Source of the DNA: Chara braunii
Lineage: Eukaryota; Streptophyta; Charophyceae; Charales; Characeae
NCBI GenBank assembly: GCA_003427395.1
Contig: BFEA01000562.1
Coordinates: forward strand, 772,126 to 827,809
Direction: 5' to 3'
Length of the DNA stretch: 55,684 nt
Shown: positions 38,642 to 48,115 of the stretch, one piece after another
How positions within the stretch are numbered: position 1 is the first letter of the stretch
Layout: the number at the start of each line of letters is the position of its first letter
Made by a program: the position numbers and the translations under genes
Notes under the pieces: generated by a model
Databases searched by the model: none
Seen by the model: the letters and a program-made list of their open reading frames with translations, nothing else
What the model was told of the DNA's origin: nothing

Positions 38642-38902
38642 CTAGGCTATACCAGCCGGGCCGCCCGGGTCCCGGGTGACCAGCCCGTGCAAGGACCAGG
38701 GAAGGTCCCAGCACAAAAAAAAAAAAAAAAACCGAAAAAAAAACTATGTTATGCAGAAAAATAAGCTGAACAACTTTCGCCTGAGGGTCACATCGAAATT
38801 CGTCACCAAATTTAGAATAAAAAATAAAATTCAACAATAATATATATTTTATTGTTTTTGGCCCGGCCGGGCAAGTGACCCCGGGCCACTCTGGTAGCCT
38901 AG
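38642..38902. mobile_element. 261-bp MITE with CTAGGCTACCAG ends (copy 1)
   Basis: The left end CTAGGCTATACCAGCCGGG and right end ...CACTCTGGTAGCCTAG are imperfect inverted repeats, extended by GGCCCGG-rich arms. The interior (ATGTTATGCAGAAAAATAAG, CTGAACAACTTTCGCC) is A/T-rich. Copy 2 is at 41840-42085. TTTA follows the right end and a similar TTTA precedes the left. Confidence 0.85.
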
Positions 38903-39099
38903 TTTATTTATCTATTGCCCGTTTCTTTTTTCTTTTTCCCTTTTTTTTGTTTTTCGACTTGGGATATTACGATCGGACTAACAAGCCCAGGTAAATTCAA
39001 TCTTCTGCCTGATTCAGCGCCTTTTCAGCCCAGGGGTGGCCTTACTGCTTTCAGGGAACAACTACCGGTAGTACTCGTCAATCCTCTCACATGGGAGCA

Positions 39100-39130
39100 T
39101 GCATGAGCATGCTCATGCATGCATGCATGC
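39100..39130. repeat. (GCAT)n tract
   Basis: GAGCATGCATGAGCATGCTC then ATGCATGCATGCATGC is a self-complementary tract near 39099-39132. Confidence 0.9.
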
Positions 39131-39480
39131 TCTCAGTCGCTCTTCTTGACCTGCTTAATCTTCATCGTATCTCTGTGACAATTGAACACAGATCGCTGAC
39201 CTCTGATTAGGTGCTTTGATTTCCTCACTGTCTGCACTAATTGATCAGGACCACGTGCAACGTGATACTAATTATAGAACGACGGGAGCTGTTGCGCTCA
39301 GAATTGGATTTTGCGAAAGACAACCACGATCTATTAATCTCGATCATTTCAAGCTACCACTTTCTCCTCTACGGTCGATCGAATTTCGCTATAGCCCTGC
39401 ATGCAATATTCGGATTGCAGAGAGCCCCAGTGCCACGATAGTCTAGATTGGGAAAGTCAGCTTGGTCGGTGTTTTTTTTT
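39130..39480. other. Stretch without supported gene
   Basis: Ordinary sequence. 66-76 codon plus-strand frames have no supporting signals. Confidence 0.3.
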
Positions 39481-39518
39481 TGGGAAAAAGAAAATAAAAA
39501 AAATCCCATCGAGAGTAG

Positions 39519-39678
39519 TATCAGCAGTTGGTACACCCATACCCACCTGAGTTTGAATCCACATGGAACTAGATGAATAAAACGAAATAATTTTGAATTA
39601 CCTGGGGCCGACCAGTTACGTCGATGATATCTCAAGGACGTCGCCGCTCATTCAGAAAAAAAAAAAAAAAAAAAAAGG
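39519..39678 (+). mobile_element. tRNA-related SINE (family S1)
   Basis: An A-box-like TATCAGCAGTTGGTACA (39519-39535) and a B-box-like GTTTGAATCC (39551-39560) precede a body with ATTACCTGGGGCCGACCAGT and ATATCTCAAGGACGTCGCCG and a ~21-nt A tail (39657-39678). Body and box order match the minus-strand copy at 29526-29740. Confidence 0.75.
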
Positions 39679-39822
39679 CGGGATCGAGAGCAGTAGATAA
39701 TGATGCGGGGCTGGGAAAAATCCAGACTAGCATACAGTGGCTGGCTTTTGGAATCCAATCCTAAGGGCACCCTCTCTCGTAAGGCGAAAATCACACGCCA
39801 CGTGGCAAGTTGAGAGCACAGG

Positions 39823-39824
39823 AG

Positions 39825-39863
<39 letters not shown>
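39823..39863. repeat. (CT)n microsatellite
   Basis: A perfect CT tract of about 37 bases. Confidence 0.95.
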
Positions 39864-39866
<3 letters not shown>

Positions 39867-39910
39867 AACGTTTTTTCTTTCTATTGCAGGACGTCGGAAG
39901 AGATCGGGAC

Positions 39911-39990
39911 GGGACATCCGTTAAAATTGGAACGATACAGAGAAGATCAGCATCGCCCCTGCGCAAGGATGACATTATGTTAAAAAAAAG
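39911..39990 (+). pseudogene. U6 retrocopy, both ends truncated
   Basis: GGGACATCCGTTAAAATTGG, AACGATACAGAGAAGATCAG and CATCGCCCCTGCGCAAGGAT match the U6 core almost exactly. The 5' stem strand and the last ~25 nt are missing, and ATGTT plus an A run follow GACATT. The preserved core suggests a recent copy. No target duplication was found. Confidence 0.85.
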
Positions 39991-40339
39991 GGAAAAACAA
40001 AATGATGGGGAGGGGGCGGGAAGAATACACGTGGCAATCCACTCCCGCCGCCGCTTGCGCTCGAAATCGTAGGGCTCCGCGTCGGTGGTAGGTTCGGAAT
40101 ATTCTGAAGGAAAGAAAAAAAAAAAGAGGTTAGGAGACGACCGCCTGTCCATCTGATGGACGGTACAGATGTCACAATCTACATTTTTTTTTTTTTTTCT
40201 CGTTTTCCGCGAGAATTGAAAAAGCGAAAAAAAAAAAAGAATAATAATAATAAAATTTCATATTTAAAAAAAAAATGCGAAAAATAGGGAGAAGCAGCGC
40301 CTTCCGTTGTTCTTTTTTTTCCTTCTTTTTTTTCCCCGC

Positions 40340-40466
40340 TCGAAAATGGGTGAGTATCCCCTCGCGTAACTGTATTGTTCTGATTGGCTCAATCAGGATT
40401 CGAACACGTGATCCGTTCATTCATCAACAATTACACGTGTATCATTCAGGCACGGGGGAAGACGGT
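40340..40466 (-). mobile_element. Possible tRNA-related retroposon with B box
   Basis: On the minus strand GATCACGTGTTCGAATCCTG contains a perfect B-box core (GTTCGAATCC, plus coordinates ~40396-40405). An A-rich stretch (plus T/C at 40313-40336) lies downstream. No convincing A box is visible and the flanking arms cannot form a tRNA. CACGGGGGAAGACGG at its upper edge is an end fragment of the pogo-like MITE. Confidence 0.35.
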
Positions 40467-40552
40467 AGTTAGGTCCGTCCAAAAAAAAAAAAAAAAAAAA
40501 AAAAAATTAGGCCCGTCGGTCTCACGATGATCGTTAGACAGAAGAGGACCAT

Positions 40553-40752
40553 GGGCCTCGCTCAACTGCTCACCAATGTTTAAAATGAGAATGAATTTCC
40601 CACGAATAGAATGGAGCCATGTTGCAAAAATAAAATAAATAAATAAATTAATAAAATAAAAAAATGAGAATGAACCTTCCGCTAGAACATGGAAAGATAC
40701 ACCGCCATCATTTTTGTCTTTTGTACATGTCGAGAGTAGTGGAGCGAGGCCG
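40553..40752. mobile_element. 200-bp PIF/Harbinger-like MITE
   Basis: GGGCCTCGCTCAACTGCTC at the left and GTAGTGGAGCGAGGCC at the right are inverted ends, with CAT outside each (40550-40552 and ~40753-40755). Inner halves share AAAATGAGAATGAA. It is related to the 122-bp element at 18716-18837 and to the tandem repeat at 15921-16345. Confidence 0.75.
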
Positions 40753-40791
40753 CATATGCAAGTACACCCACTCCCGTGATTCGTAGTCTTG

Positions 40792-40913
40792 AGGGCGTAC
40801 GCAGACCAGCAGTATGTATAATGTATCTGACCGCATTTCCGGCCGAATCTGTATGCATCTGGCCGCAATTCCGTCCAGAAACAACTAAAAGAATGCTATT
40901 GTGAGTATGCCCT
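40792..40913. mobile_element. 122-bp MITE (AGGGCGTAC ends)
   Basis: AGGGCGTACGCAGACC at the left and GTGAGTATGCCCT at the right form short inverted ends. The interior contains TGTATCTGACCGCATTTCCG, a motif duplicated at 4.97-5.15 kb, whose right end (GTGTGAATACGCCCT) is similar. Confidence 0.65.
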
Positions 40914-41389
40914 GAAAATGTCTACCTTTCAGTCCGTTTTCTGGTGGCTTCCTTTATGCAGCGAATGACGTATAGGTGGGCCCAGGTGAATGGACCGCGG
41001 GAGAGAAAGGGGGCGAGGGGGGAGGAGGGAGGCGAGAAGGGTTAGCCATTTCCCAGATTCTTTTGCAGCTGGCCGTCGATTTCAGAAATCGACGGTCAGA
41101 AACAGAGCGCGTTCTCCACTTGGTTAGCTTTTTTTTTTTTGCCTTGGTTCTGGTTTCGAGTAATATTCTTTTTTTTTTGCCTTGGTTCTGGTTTCGAGTA
41201 ATATTCATGGGTCCCTGCCATCCAATCTTAAAATCATTTTCGTTTCCTTGTTTTTTTTTTTTTTTTTTTTTTTTTCCCGCAATCCAATGTCGAAATGTTG
41301 CGTCCAAAATGTGACCATGTTGAAAAAGAAACTCGAAACCAGAACTGCACCTCCCCAAGTGGGACAGGGGACCCGTGTCGAGGTCCCAC

Positions 41390-41537
41390 TAGCAAAGGGG
41401 ATTGGATAAATATCCTGAATCTGGACGTGTTTTAAGCGGACATGCAGAAAAGCAGTTCAATCTCGACATTCTGCACCTTTCCACAAACACTTCCAGATTC
41501 AGGTCTTCAATCCTATCCTCGTTGCTAGTGGGACCTC
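41390..41537. mobile_element. Foldback MITE (GGTCCCACTAGCAAAG ends), copy 1
   Basis: GAGGTCCCACTAGCAAAGGG at the left is answered by GTTGCTAGTGGGACCTC at the right. Inner arms CCTGAATCTGGACGTGTTT and CCAGATTCAGG continue the stem to ~45 bp. The centre carries CAGTTCAATCTCGAC. Four related copies lie at 41594, 43422, 46091 and 46300. Confidence 0.88.
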
Positions 41538-41593
41538 GCCACCGGAGAAAGGTCCCACTTAAAAAGAAAAAAAAAAAAAAAGAAAAAGAGAAA

Positions 41594-41751
41594 GGTCCCA
41601 CTTGCAAAGAGAATTGAATCAAGCGCCTGAATCGGCATGGGTTTTAAGCAGAGATACAGATATTAAGCAGTTCAATCTCGTTCTTCTGCTTCTCTCCACC
41701 AACACATCCAGATTCAAAGCGCTCAACTCAATCCTCTTTGCTTGTGGAACC
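41594..41751. mobile_element. Foldback MITE (GGTCCCAC ends), copy 2
   Basis: GGTCCCACTTGCAAAGAG at the left and CTCTTTGCTTGTGGAACC at the right, with CGCCTGAATC and CCAGATTCAAAGCG as inner arms. It follows copy 1 by 56 bp. A stray half-end (GGTCCCACTT at 41551) lies between them. Confidence 0.85.
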
Positions 41752-41839
41752 TCGCCCGCCGGAGTTACAATAGCGGAATTGCCACTGGGGTGTCTCTTTC
41801 TCGGCATTTCCAAGTCGGAATTATGATAAATGGCTACGG

Positions 41840-42085
41840 TAGGCTACCAGCCGGGCCGCCCGGGTCCCGGTGGCCAGCCCGTGCAAGGACCAGGGAATGT
41901 CAAACATCCAAGAAAATCCGAAAAAAAACGATGTTATGCAGAAGAATAAACTGAACAACTCTTGCCTCAGTGTCACGTCGAAATTCTTCACCAAATTTTT
42001 TTATTTTTTTTTATTTTATTTTTATTATTATTTTTTTTTTTTTGGCCCGGCCAGGCAAGTGACCCCGGGCCACTCTGGTAACCTA
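41840..42085. mobile_element. MITE with CTAGGCTACCAG ends (copy 2)
   Basis: TAGGCTACCAGCCGGGCC opens and GGGCCACTCTGGTAACCTA closes the element. Its interior (ATGTTATGCAGAAGAATAAA, CTGAACAACTCTTGCC) aligns with the copy at 38642-38902, apart from a different A/T tract. Confidence 0.85.
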
Positions 42086-42089
42086 GATA

Positions 42090-42565
42090 AATGGTAAAAA
42101 ACACTTTCACAAGATTACAACTCCACAAATCAAAACATAAAAAAGGGAAGGATTTCTTTTTTTCCTTTTTTTTTTTAAACGCTTATTCTACTGCAGGGTC
42201 TCCAGACTCTCCAACTCCTTCCCCCTTCCTCCTCCCGTTTTTTCTTCCCTGTATTTTTCAATTAAATACTCTTTATTACAAATGGCAGCCCAGTGCGCAA
42301 AGGCCAAAGACAAACTGTACATATCACCAAAAGAACTGCAGGGTCTCAGCCCCTCAACTTCAGGCTGAGCTATTGGGAAAAAAAAAAAAAAAAAAAAAGA
42401 CCCTTCAGGCTGAGTCTTGTTCCGGCACAAAGGTGCAACCAACCACCAAAAAGTAATGAAAAATGAAACCACTAAAGAAAAAATTCAAAAAATATAAATA
42501 TCACCTACCACTAGAAGACAAAGCCTAAAACCTCAGGCACCAACCTCTCCGCTCAGATACTGAGA
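42090..42565. other. Stretch without supported gene
   Basis: A/T-rich sequence with A runs at ~42378-42398. No element or exon recognised. Confidence 0.3.
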
Positions 42566-42569
42566 ATCC

Positions 42570-42664
42570 AGGGCCCAAGTCCCACTTACCCGAAAGATCG
42601 ATTTCTGACCGCAGATTTGGAAGATCAACGACCAGAAATCAAGGATCACCGTAAGTGGGACTCG
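42570..42664. mobile_element. ~95-bp inverted-repeat element (AGTCCCACTTAC ends)
   Basis: AAGTCCCACTTACCCGAAAG at the left mirrors GGATCACCGTAAGTGGGACT at the right, with GATTTCTGACC / GACCAGAAATC as further inverted arms. The ends resemble the GGTCCCAC family but the interior differs. Confidence 0.7.
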
Positions 42665-43415
42665 GCCTCGGGGGTCGACGCCCCGCGTGCTCCCCAGAAA
42701 AAAGAAAAGAAGGAAAAAAGCCGACCTACTCCACATCTCGTGTGACACCTAAAATGATTGCTCATGAAATCGGCAAATTCCGCAGAATGCAAAAGACAGC
42801 AAGTAAGGTCAAATTTCATGTATTATTTAAAAAGGTCCCACTTGTATATGGCTGTCCCCCGATGAGGGGGAGGCAGCTTAAAAAAAAAAAAAAAAAAAAA
42901 AAAAACCCAACTCCCCCAAAAAAAAAAAAAAAAAAAAAAGGGTCGCACTTGGTCAGATTCTTCGTTCCTGAGTATTGATGTTAGTACTAATCTATGGTCA
43001 GAGATGGGGAATCGGACTAAGTGGAGACTGGGACCTGGCCCCGGGACTATCATATAATCATACCAAGGAATTGCCCCTGACGCCTGGGGTGTCTCTTTCT
43101 CGGCATTTCCAAGGAGGGCCAAACAATTTTATTATTATTATTATTATTTATTTATTTTTTTCATTTGCTCTAACGAGTCCAGTCTATTTTATCCTACTAC
43201 TGGGTGGGTTGCCGCAAAGCGTCCCTTGCTAAATTGTCTGGATTAAGAAAAAAATAGAAACGAGAAAGAGTGAAAGATTGTCCACCAAAGCCACAAATCT
43301 CTTTCTTCTTCTGTCTGTCTTCTTCTTCTTCGTCTTCTTCTTTTTTTTTTTTTTTTTTTTTTAACAGCCACGGATCTCCGGCACCAACCTCTCTGCTCAT
43401 TCATAGAGTTACCAG
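42665..43415. other. Intervening sequence with repeat debris
   Basis: Contains poly-A runs at 42881-42939 and CTGGGGTGTCTCTTTCTCGG CATTTCCAAG at 43086, duplicated from 41789-41814. GGCACCAACCTCTC at ~43380 also occurs at ~42537, beside the neighbouring inverted-repeat element. No gene is supported. Confidence 0.4.
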
Positions 43416-43421
43416 GGGCGT

Positions 43422-43575
43422 GGTCCCACTAGCAAAAGGGATCGGATCGAATGCCTGCATCTGGACGTGTTTGTAGAGAGGTGCAGGAAATCGAGATTGA
43501 ACTGCTTTTCTGCATCTCTGCATAAAACACATCCAAATTCAGGTATTCGATCCGATCGTCTTTGCTAGTGGGACC
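43422..43575. mobile_element. Foldback MITE (GGTCCCACTAGCAAAG ends), copy 3
   Basis: The best-preserved copy: GGTCCCACTAGCAAAAGGGA, TCGGATCGAATGCCTGCATC at the left against the complement of CCAAATTCAGGTATTCGATC, CGATCGTCTTTGCTAGTGGG at the right. The arms are ~50 bp with few mismatches over a 154-bp element. Confidence 0.92.
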
Positions 43576-44048
43576 TCGGCCCAGATGGGAAGAATCCAAA
43601 CTTGCCTGCCAGATTTGTTAATTAGGAAAAAAAAAAAAAAAAAAACTACTGGCGGGAGACCTGAGGCTCCGCTGGAGACCCCTTTCACATGGCGCGCACG
43701 TCCCGGGACGTGGTCCCGCTTGCGGGTGTAAAAAATAAATAATAATATATAATGAGTATAATATAATAATGGTTTGATTAATAATAATATAAAAATATAA
43801 TACTTAAAATGGCCGTTGATCTTCTTTGTAGTAGTCCACGACCAGTAATATCTCTCGATCCATGCAAGTGGGACGTTGTCCCCAGGGTCCATGGGCCCAC
43901 ACTCCCTTAAATCCAGTTTGAGACCCACCCAGAAAGACAAGCCGCAGCGCATTGCAGAAGGAGGGAGTCAACATGGAAGAGGGAGGGAGGAGGTATGCCG
44001 GAGGAGGGGGGGGGAGGAGGTATGGAGGTGACACACACACACACAGTG

Positions 44049-44122
<74 letters not shown>

Positions 44123-44455
44123 CACACACACGTCGTGACACACAGGCACACACAGGTGATGGGCCTGATGACTAGTGACTCTACCAATACCGACCAGGGG
44201 GTATATCCTACTTCACAGGTTGTGACAAAGAACTATTTTTTTTCCTGTTTTGTAAAGAACGAATTCAGTACTGTAGAGGCAGAGCTAGACTTCCGACTAG
44301 TTTTTTGTTTTTTTTTAACTTGTGTGGTTTGTTTGTTGTCTTCCGAAAACGAAAAGAGAAAAGAAAAAGAAAAAGGAAAAAAAGATTTGCTGATGCTTCG
44401 AAGTCGGCACCATGACTTAGCTTCTTTTTTTTTTTTTTTTTTTTTTTATGACTTA
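43576..44455. other. A/T-rich and CA-repeat stretch before the retrotransposon
   Basis: Contains an AATAAT-rich segment (43.72-43.81 kb), a G/A-rich stretch and a long interrupted (CA)n microsatellite at 44031-44133. Frames are microsatellite translations. The last five bases, ACTTA (44451-44455), would be one target-site duplicate of the Gypsy element. The other side lies outside the window. Confidence 0.7.
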
Positions 44456-46090
44456 TGCAAGGAAAATGAGCATTAGCGAACTTCAGCAATCAAACCGCAT
44501 CATACATATGAGCCCAGATAGTTTTGACCTCGAACCACAGCAGACTTGCATCACGAGATACACCAAATAAGAACACACCAAGAGTTCAAAATTGACAATG
44601 CTGAAGTAGTCCCATCATCATCAACTACGAACCAGAGTTGATATCCTATTGGCGCTCGGCGCCCAGACTACAGGTGGCAGATCCTATCTAGCCTATACTA
44701 CGAAGCAGAGTGATGACATCAACAGCATTCCCGAAGTACGAGCATATGGCGACCAATCAGCACCAGGTATGTCTCTCGTAACACTCACAACCCCGATCCA
44801 CACCGCACAGATGCCACTAGCACCCCAAGGACCACCCTGCGCTTCACCTAGCATACAGCAGCGCAGCTTGGCTATGGCTGCGTGCTCCCTCCTACTCGCC
44901 CGTGAGAGCGTGAGTGCCAGCCAGCCAGCGGATTGCGCAGCAGCACTCACGCAGCATGCAGCCAGCACCCGAATGCCGAATGAGGAGGCAGGCCCTTCCC
45001 TATATCGNAGTGGCCTGCCNNCGTCCAGTCCAGGAAGCTTCCGGTAGGCCCCGGTAGGCACAGGCCCAGTCACGAAGAGAGCAGGCCTTGGGCCTGAAGT
45101 GGTTGCATGCGCCCAACTGCTTTCGGCCTGTGTTTGGCCCGGTACCCGTATCCAGCCCACGGCCTGCTTCACATTCATTTACACAGGCGGCCCAGGGCCT
45201 GGATTCATTCAACCAACTGGCACAACGCAACTGTCTGCAGATAGGGCCCCTTAGGGGCTAAGCGGGCGTAGCCTTGGCACTTAGCTTTTTCGATCCGTGG
45301 ATGGAGAGCGTTTTGCTTCCGTCAAACACGGGGCCATCCAGAATCTGATATGATCACCAACCGTTTTCCTCTGAATGGAAACACTGGTTCGTTGTATCAT
45401 TTCAATTTTCAGATGAATCTGGACTGGAAATCGCACCCGATAAAGACATATATATGCGCTGACCCCAACCCGAGCTCAGCCAGATGCAGGTAGTCGACCA
45501 TCATGCATCTGCTCCATCATTATAATAATAAATGGTGCATTTATAACAAACAAAATGTTGGATTTATAATAGTGATAATTTGGAAAATACCCTCATTGGC
45601 TGAGATATATGCCAAAATGCCCCTGAACGATTTGGGTAGAGCGAATTGCCCTTTTGGGCCGAAATCTTTTTGTTGTGCCCCTGTCAGGCGGGTGTGCAAC
45701 TTTGCAATCTGGACCTCTCCGTTTGGGCCTTGGGCCTTTTTTAATAGCACCTAGGAGAAGTTGACAAGTACTGGGGTATTTGGCAAAGTTGGACGGTACC
45801 CAGTAGGGGTATACTGCAAAGATGGGCGTCCAACCGACGCCAGGGGTATTTCACAAAATATTTTTTTTGCCAGAGGGGCATTCCTCTCTACCCACATCTT
45901 TAAGGGGCATTTTGGCAAATATCTCAACTTATGGGGGTATTTTGTAAATTATCCCTTTATAATCAGATGGGGGATTTGTAATTAAAAAAAGAAAGACGCA
46001 GAGAGAGTCCAGCCCACACCTTCGGTCTCTCATATCGTCCGCTCCACATCTATCACCACTTGGAGCCGCTCTCTCTCTCTCCTTGCGCAT

Positions 46091-46447
46091 GGTCGTACAA
46101 GCAAGGAGGATTGGATGAAGCACCTGAATCTGGTTGTGTGTTGCCTCATAGATACAGAAAAGCAGAGTAATACCGATTTTTTTAACCTCTCCACGAACAC
46201 GTCCAGATTCAGGAGTTACATCCAATTGCCCTTGCTACTGGGACCTTGCCATCGCCAAGGGCTTGCCAATTACAACATGATCGCCAAGCGCTTGCCAATT
46301 ACGGCAAGGAGGATTGGATGAACCACCTGAATCTGGTTGTGTTTTGCCTCATAGATACAGAAAAGAAGAGTAATACCGATTTTTTTAACCTCTCCACGGA
46401 CACGTCCGGATTCCGGAGTTACATCCAATTTTCTTTGCTACTGGGAC
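46091..46447. mobile_element. Duplicated MITE pair inside the LTR
   Basis: Two ~150-bp copies, 46091-46245 and ~46300-46447, contain GGATTGGATGAAGCACCTGA, ATCTGGTTGTGT and CCAGATTCAGGAG (second copy diverged to CCGGATTCCGGAG), then TTGCTACTGGGACC. They are diverged members of the GGTCCCACTAGCAAAG family at 41.4-43.6 kb, now fixed in the LTR and duplicated with ~203-bp spacing. The same pair recurs at 55149-55505. Confidence 0.75.
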
Positions 46448-46626
46448 CTTGCCATCGCCAAGAGCTTCCCAATTACGCCATCCAAGTAACGCCATCGCCA
46501 AGGAATTGCCAAGTACGCCATCGCCAATTGGCAAGAGCTTGTTGCCAATTACGCCATCGCCAAGCACTTGTCAATTACGCCACATAAAGCCATCGCCAAG
46601 GGCTTGCCGATTACGCCATAGCCCAA
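46448..46626. repeat. Degenerate tandem repeat (CCATCGCCAAGNGCTTGCCAATTACG)
   Basis: About six degenerate ~25-bp units built from GCCATCGCCAAG and CTTGCCAATTACGCCA. They lie at the outer end of the LTR and probably caused the assembly to break here. Also present at 55506-55684. Confidence 0.88.
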
Positions 46627-46629
46627 NGA

Positions 46630-47230
46630 TCAATCTGTAGCCATCTGGCGCTTTCCTTTCAGTACATCCTTCTCATAGCGGGCAACGATTTGAGGAGCGG
46701 TCTGCATCAGTTCCTCCCGAGTAAACCAGCGGTCCTCCTTCGGATCTGTATGATGTCTGAAGTGGACTCGGAACTGCAGCTTTGGCTTTGGAGGACGTCC
46801 CCTTCCTGGAGGCTTTTGAACAGGCATCTCCCTGTGGTCAACGATATCATCGATGTCGACTTCTCCGTCCATGGCTGGGGGCAGCATGGATCGACGAGAG
46901 GGAAACTGATCAGTTTCTTCAAATGCAGCGAGCTTAGAGGCGTGAAAGACTGGGTAAGTTCTAAGATGACCAGGGGTACGGATGACATATGATGGACCAT
47001 CAGGATCTGTCCCTACTATGTCTAACACTTCCCAAGGTCCAAAGTACTGAGGCATGAGTTTGCGGGATATCCCGAACTCCTGTCCCAGTTCTGAAGATTT
47101 GACCCAGACTCTGTCCCCTACCTGAAATGTACAAGGGCGGCGGTGTCTATTCTCAGACTCTATCATTGCTGCCTGTGCCTTCTGCATGTGTTCTACAGCC
47201 TCCTGCATCTTCTGTTCATATCTATAGGCG
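46630..47230 (-). pseudogene. Gypsy pol: integrase C-terminus with chromodomain-like end
   Basis: The frame on the minus strand reads MQEAVEHMQKAQAAMIESEN, CTFQVGDRVWVKSSEL (the GPY/F-like module: LMPQYFGPWEVLDIVG, with YPVFHASKL further on), then DIDDIVDHREMPV and LQFRVHFRHHTDPKEDRWFT REELMQTAP. The last part resembles a chromodomain (beta strands then an acidic-Trp turn and a helix), typical of chromoviruses. It ends MATD, stop, directly before the N at 46627. Its 5' end is separated from the integrase core by frameshifts near 47.23 and 47.36 kb. Confidence 0.85.
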
Positions 47231-47352
47231 AACTCCAGGCTGGTTGTCTGGAAGTAGGAAATCTAAGGGCAGTCTAGGCTTGAATGTCAGTTGTAGACTG
47301 TTAGGACTCGTCTCGGTAGCACTGTGCACAGCGTTGTTATATAGACTAGCGA

Positions 47353-48111
47353 CTAGAGCAAGCTTTTCGTAACCTGATTGGGCTTGATGTAGTGCCTCAA
47401 CAGGTGTTGCACAGCGCGGTTCATTTCTTCAACCTGACTATTAGCTTCTAGATGATTTCCAGAAGTCATCTGCAGTTGAGTTCCTTGTTGAGCTGCAGCG
47501 GCCTTCCATAATTCACTCGTGAACCTGACGTCCCTGTCACTGACTATAGACTTCGGCAGTCCAAAGTCTCTAACCCATTTTTCTTTAAATAGCCTGATCA
47601 CGTATTCGGTCTTTGCTGTTTCTGGCATAGCTATTAATCTAGCAAACTTATTTAACCTATCCACGATGACAAAGATCTGTCTCATTCCACTCTTGCTGGT
47701 GACCAGCGTATCCATGAAGTCCATGGATAAACTTTCACCCGGCCTTTCCGAAATCGGAAGGGGCTTGAGCAGCCCAAGAGGAGCCTGAGTACGGGGCTTG
47801 TCTCTTTGGCATACTTGACAAGTTCCCACGTACAGCTGTGCATCTTTCATCATCGTGGGCCACCAAAACCGCTGCAGCAAGTTGGCTGCGGTCTTCTTGT
47901 ACCCAAAATGGCCGGTGGCATCATGACACTCGCCTAAAAACAAACTACGCAAAGACTCGCTATTTGGAACGCACAAGCGTTTATTCCCTGCCTTCTCTAG
48001 GAACAGCAATCCATTGACCAACTCAAACTCGGCGGAGGTCTCCTTATCCTTCGCCTCAAGTCTGCGTATGATCTCAGACATAAACTGGTCCTGACGATAG
48101 GCTTCCACCAA
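47353..48111 (-). pseudogene. Gypsy pol: integrase zinc-binding domain and DDE core
   Basis: The N-terminal HHCC motif is visible: ECHDATGHFGYKKT then GTCQVCQRDKP about 40 residues on. The catalytic core follows: first Asp in SMDFMDTLVTS, second in LPKSIVSDRDVRF, Glu in SQVEEMNRAVQHLL. The usual Gypsy text around the Glu (SAYHPQTDGQ-like) is altered to SGNHLEANSQ. The frame stops after IKPNQVTKSLL, and coding continues in another frame (YNNAVHSATETSPNS). At the 5' side a one-base frame change at ~48116 separates it from RNase H. Confidence 0.92.
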
Positions 48112-48115
48112 AGAC

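Larger units (their letters stand above)
44456..46626 (-). mobile_element. 3' LTR of a Ty3/Gypsy element
   Basis: The 2171-bp segment is repeated at 53514-55684 with a constant offset of 9058. In plus orientation it begins TGCAAGG, the complement of an LTR 3' end in CA. The PBS next to the other copy confirms this boundary. The outer end stops at GCCCAA plus one N, probably a contig break rather than the true LTR start, since no polypurine tract adjoins. The LTR holds a GC-rich part, an array of GGGGTATTTNGCAAA-like motifs (45.76-45.98 kb), two GGTCCCAC-family MITE copies and a CATCGCCAAG tandem repeat. Confidence 0.9.

Noticed and set aside
44649-45178. LTR frames of 132-161 codons
   Set aside because: The same frames recur at 53707-54236 because the LTR is duplicated. 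No protein family is visible and they contain Ns.
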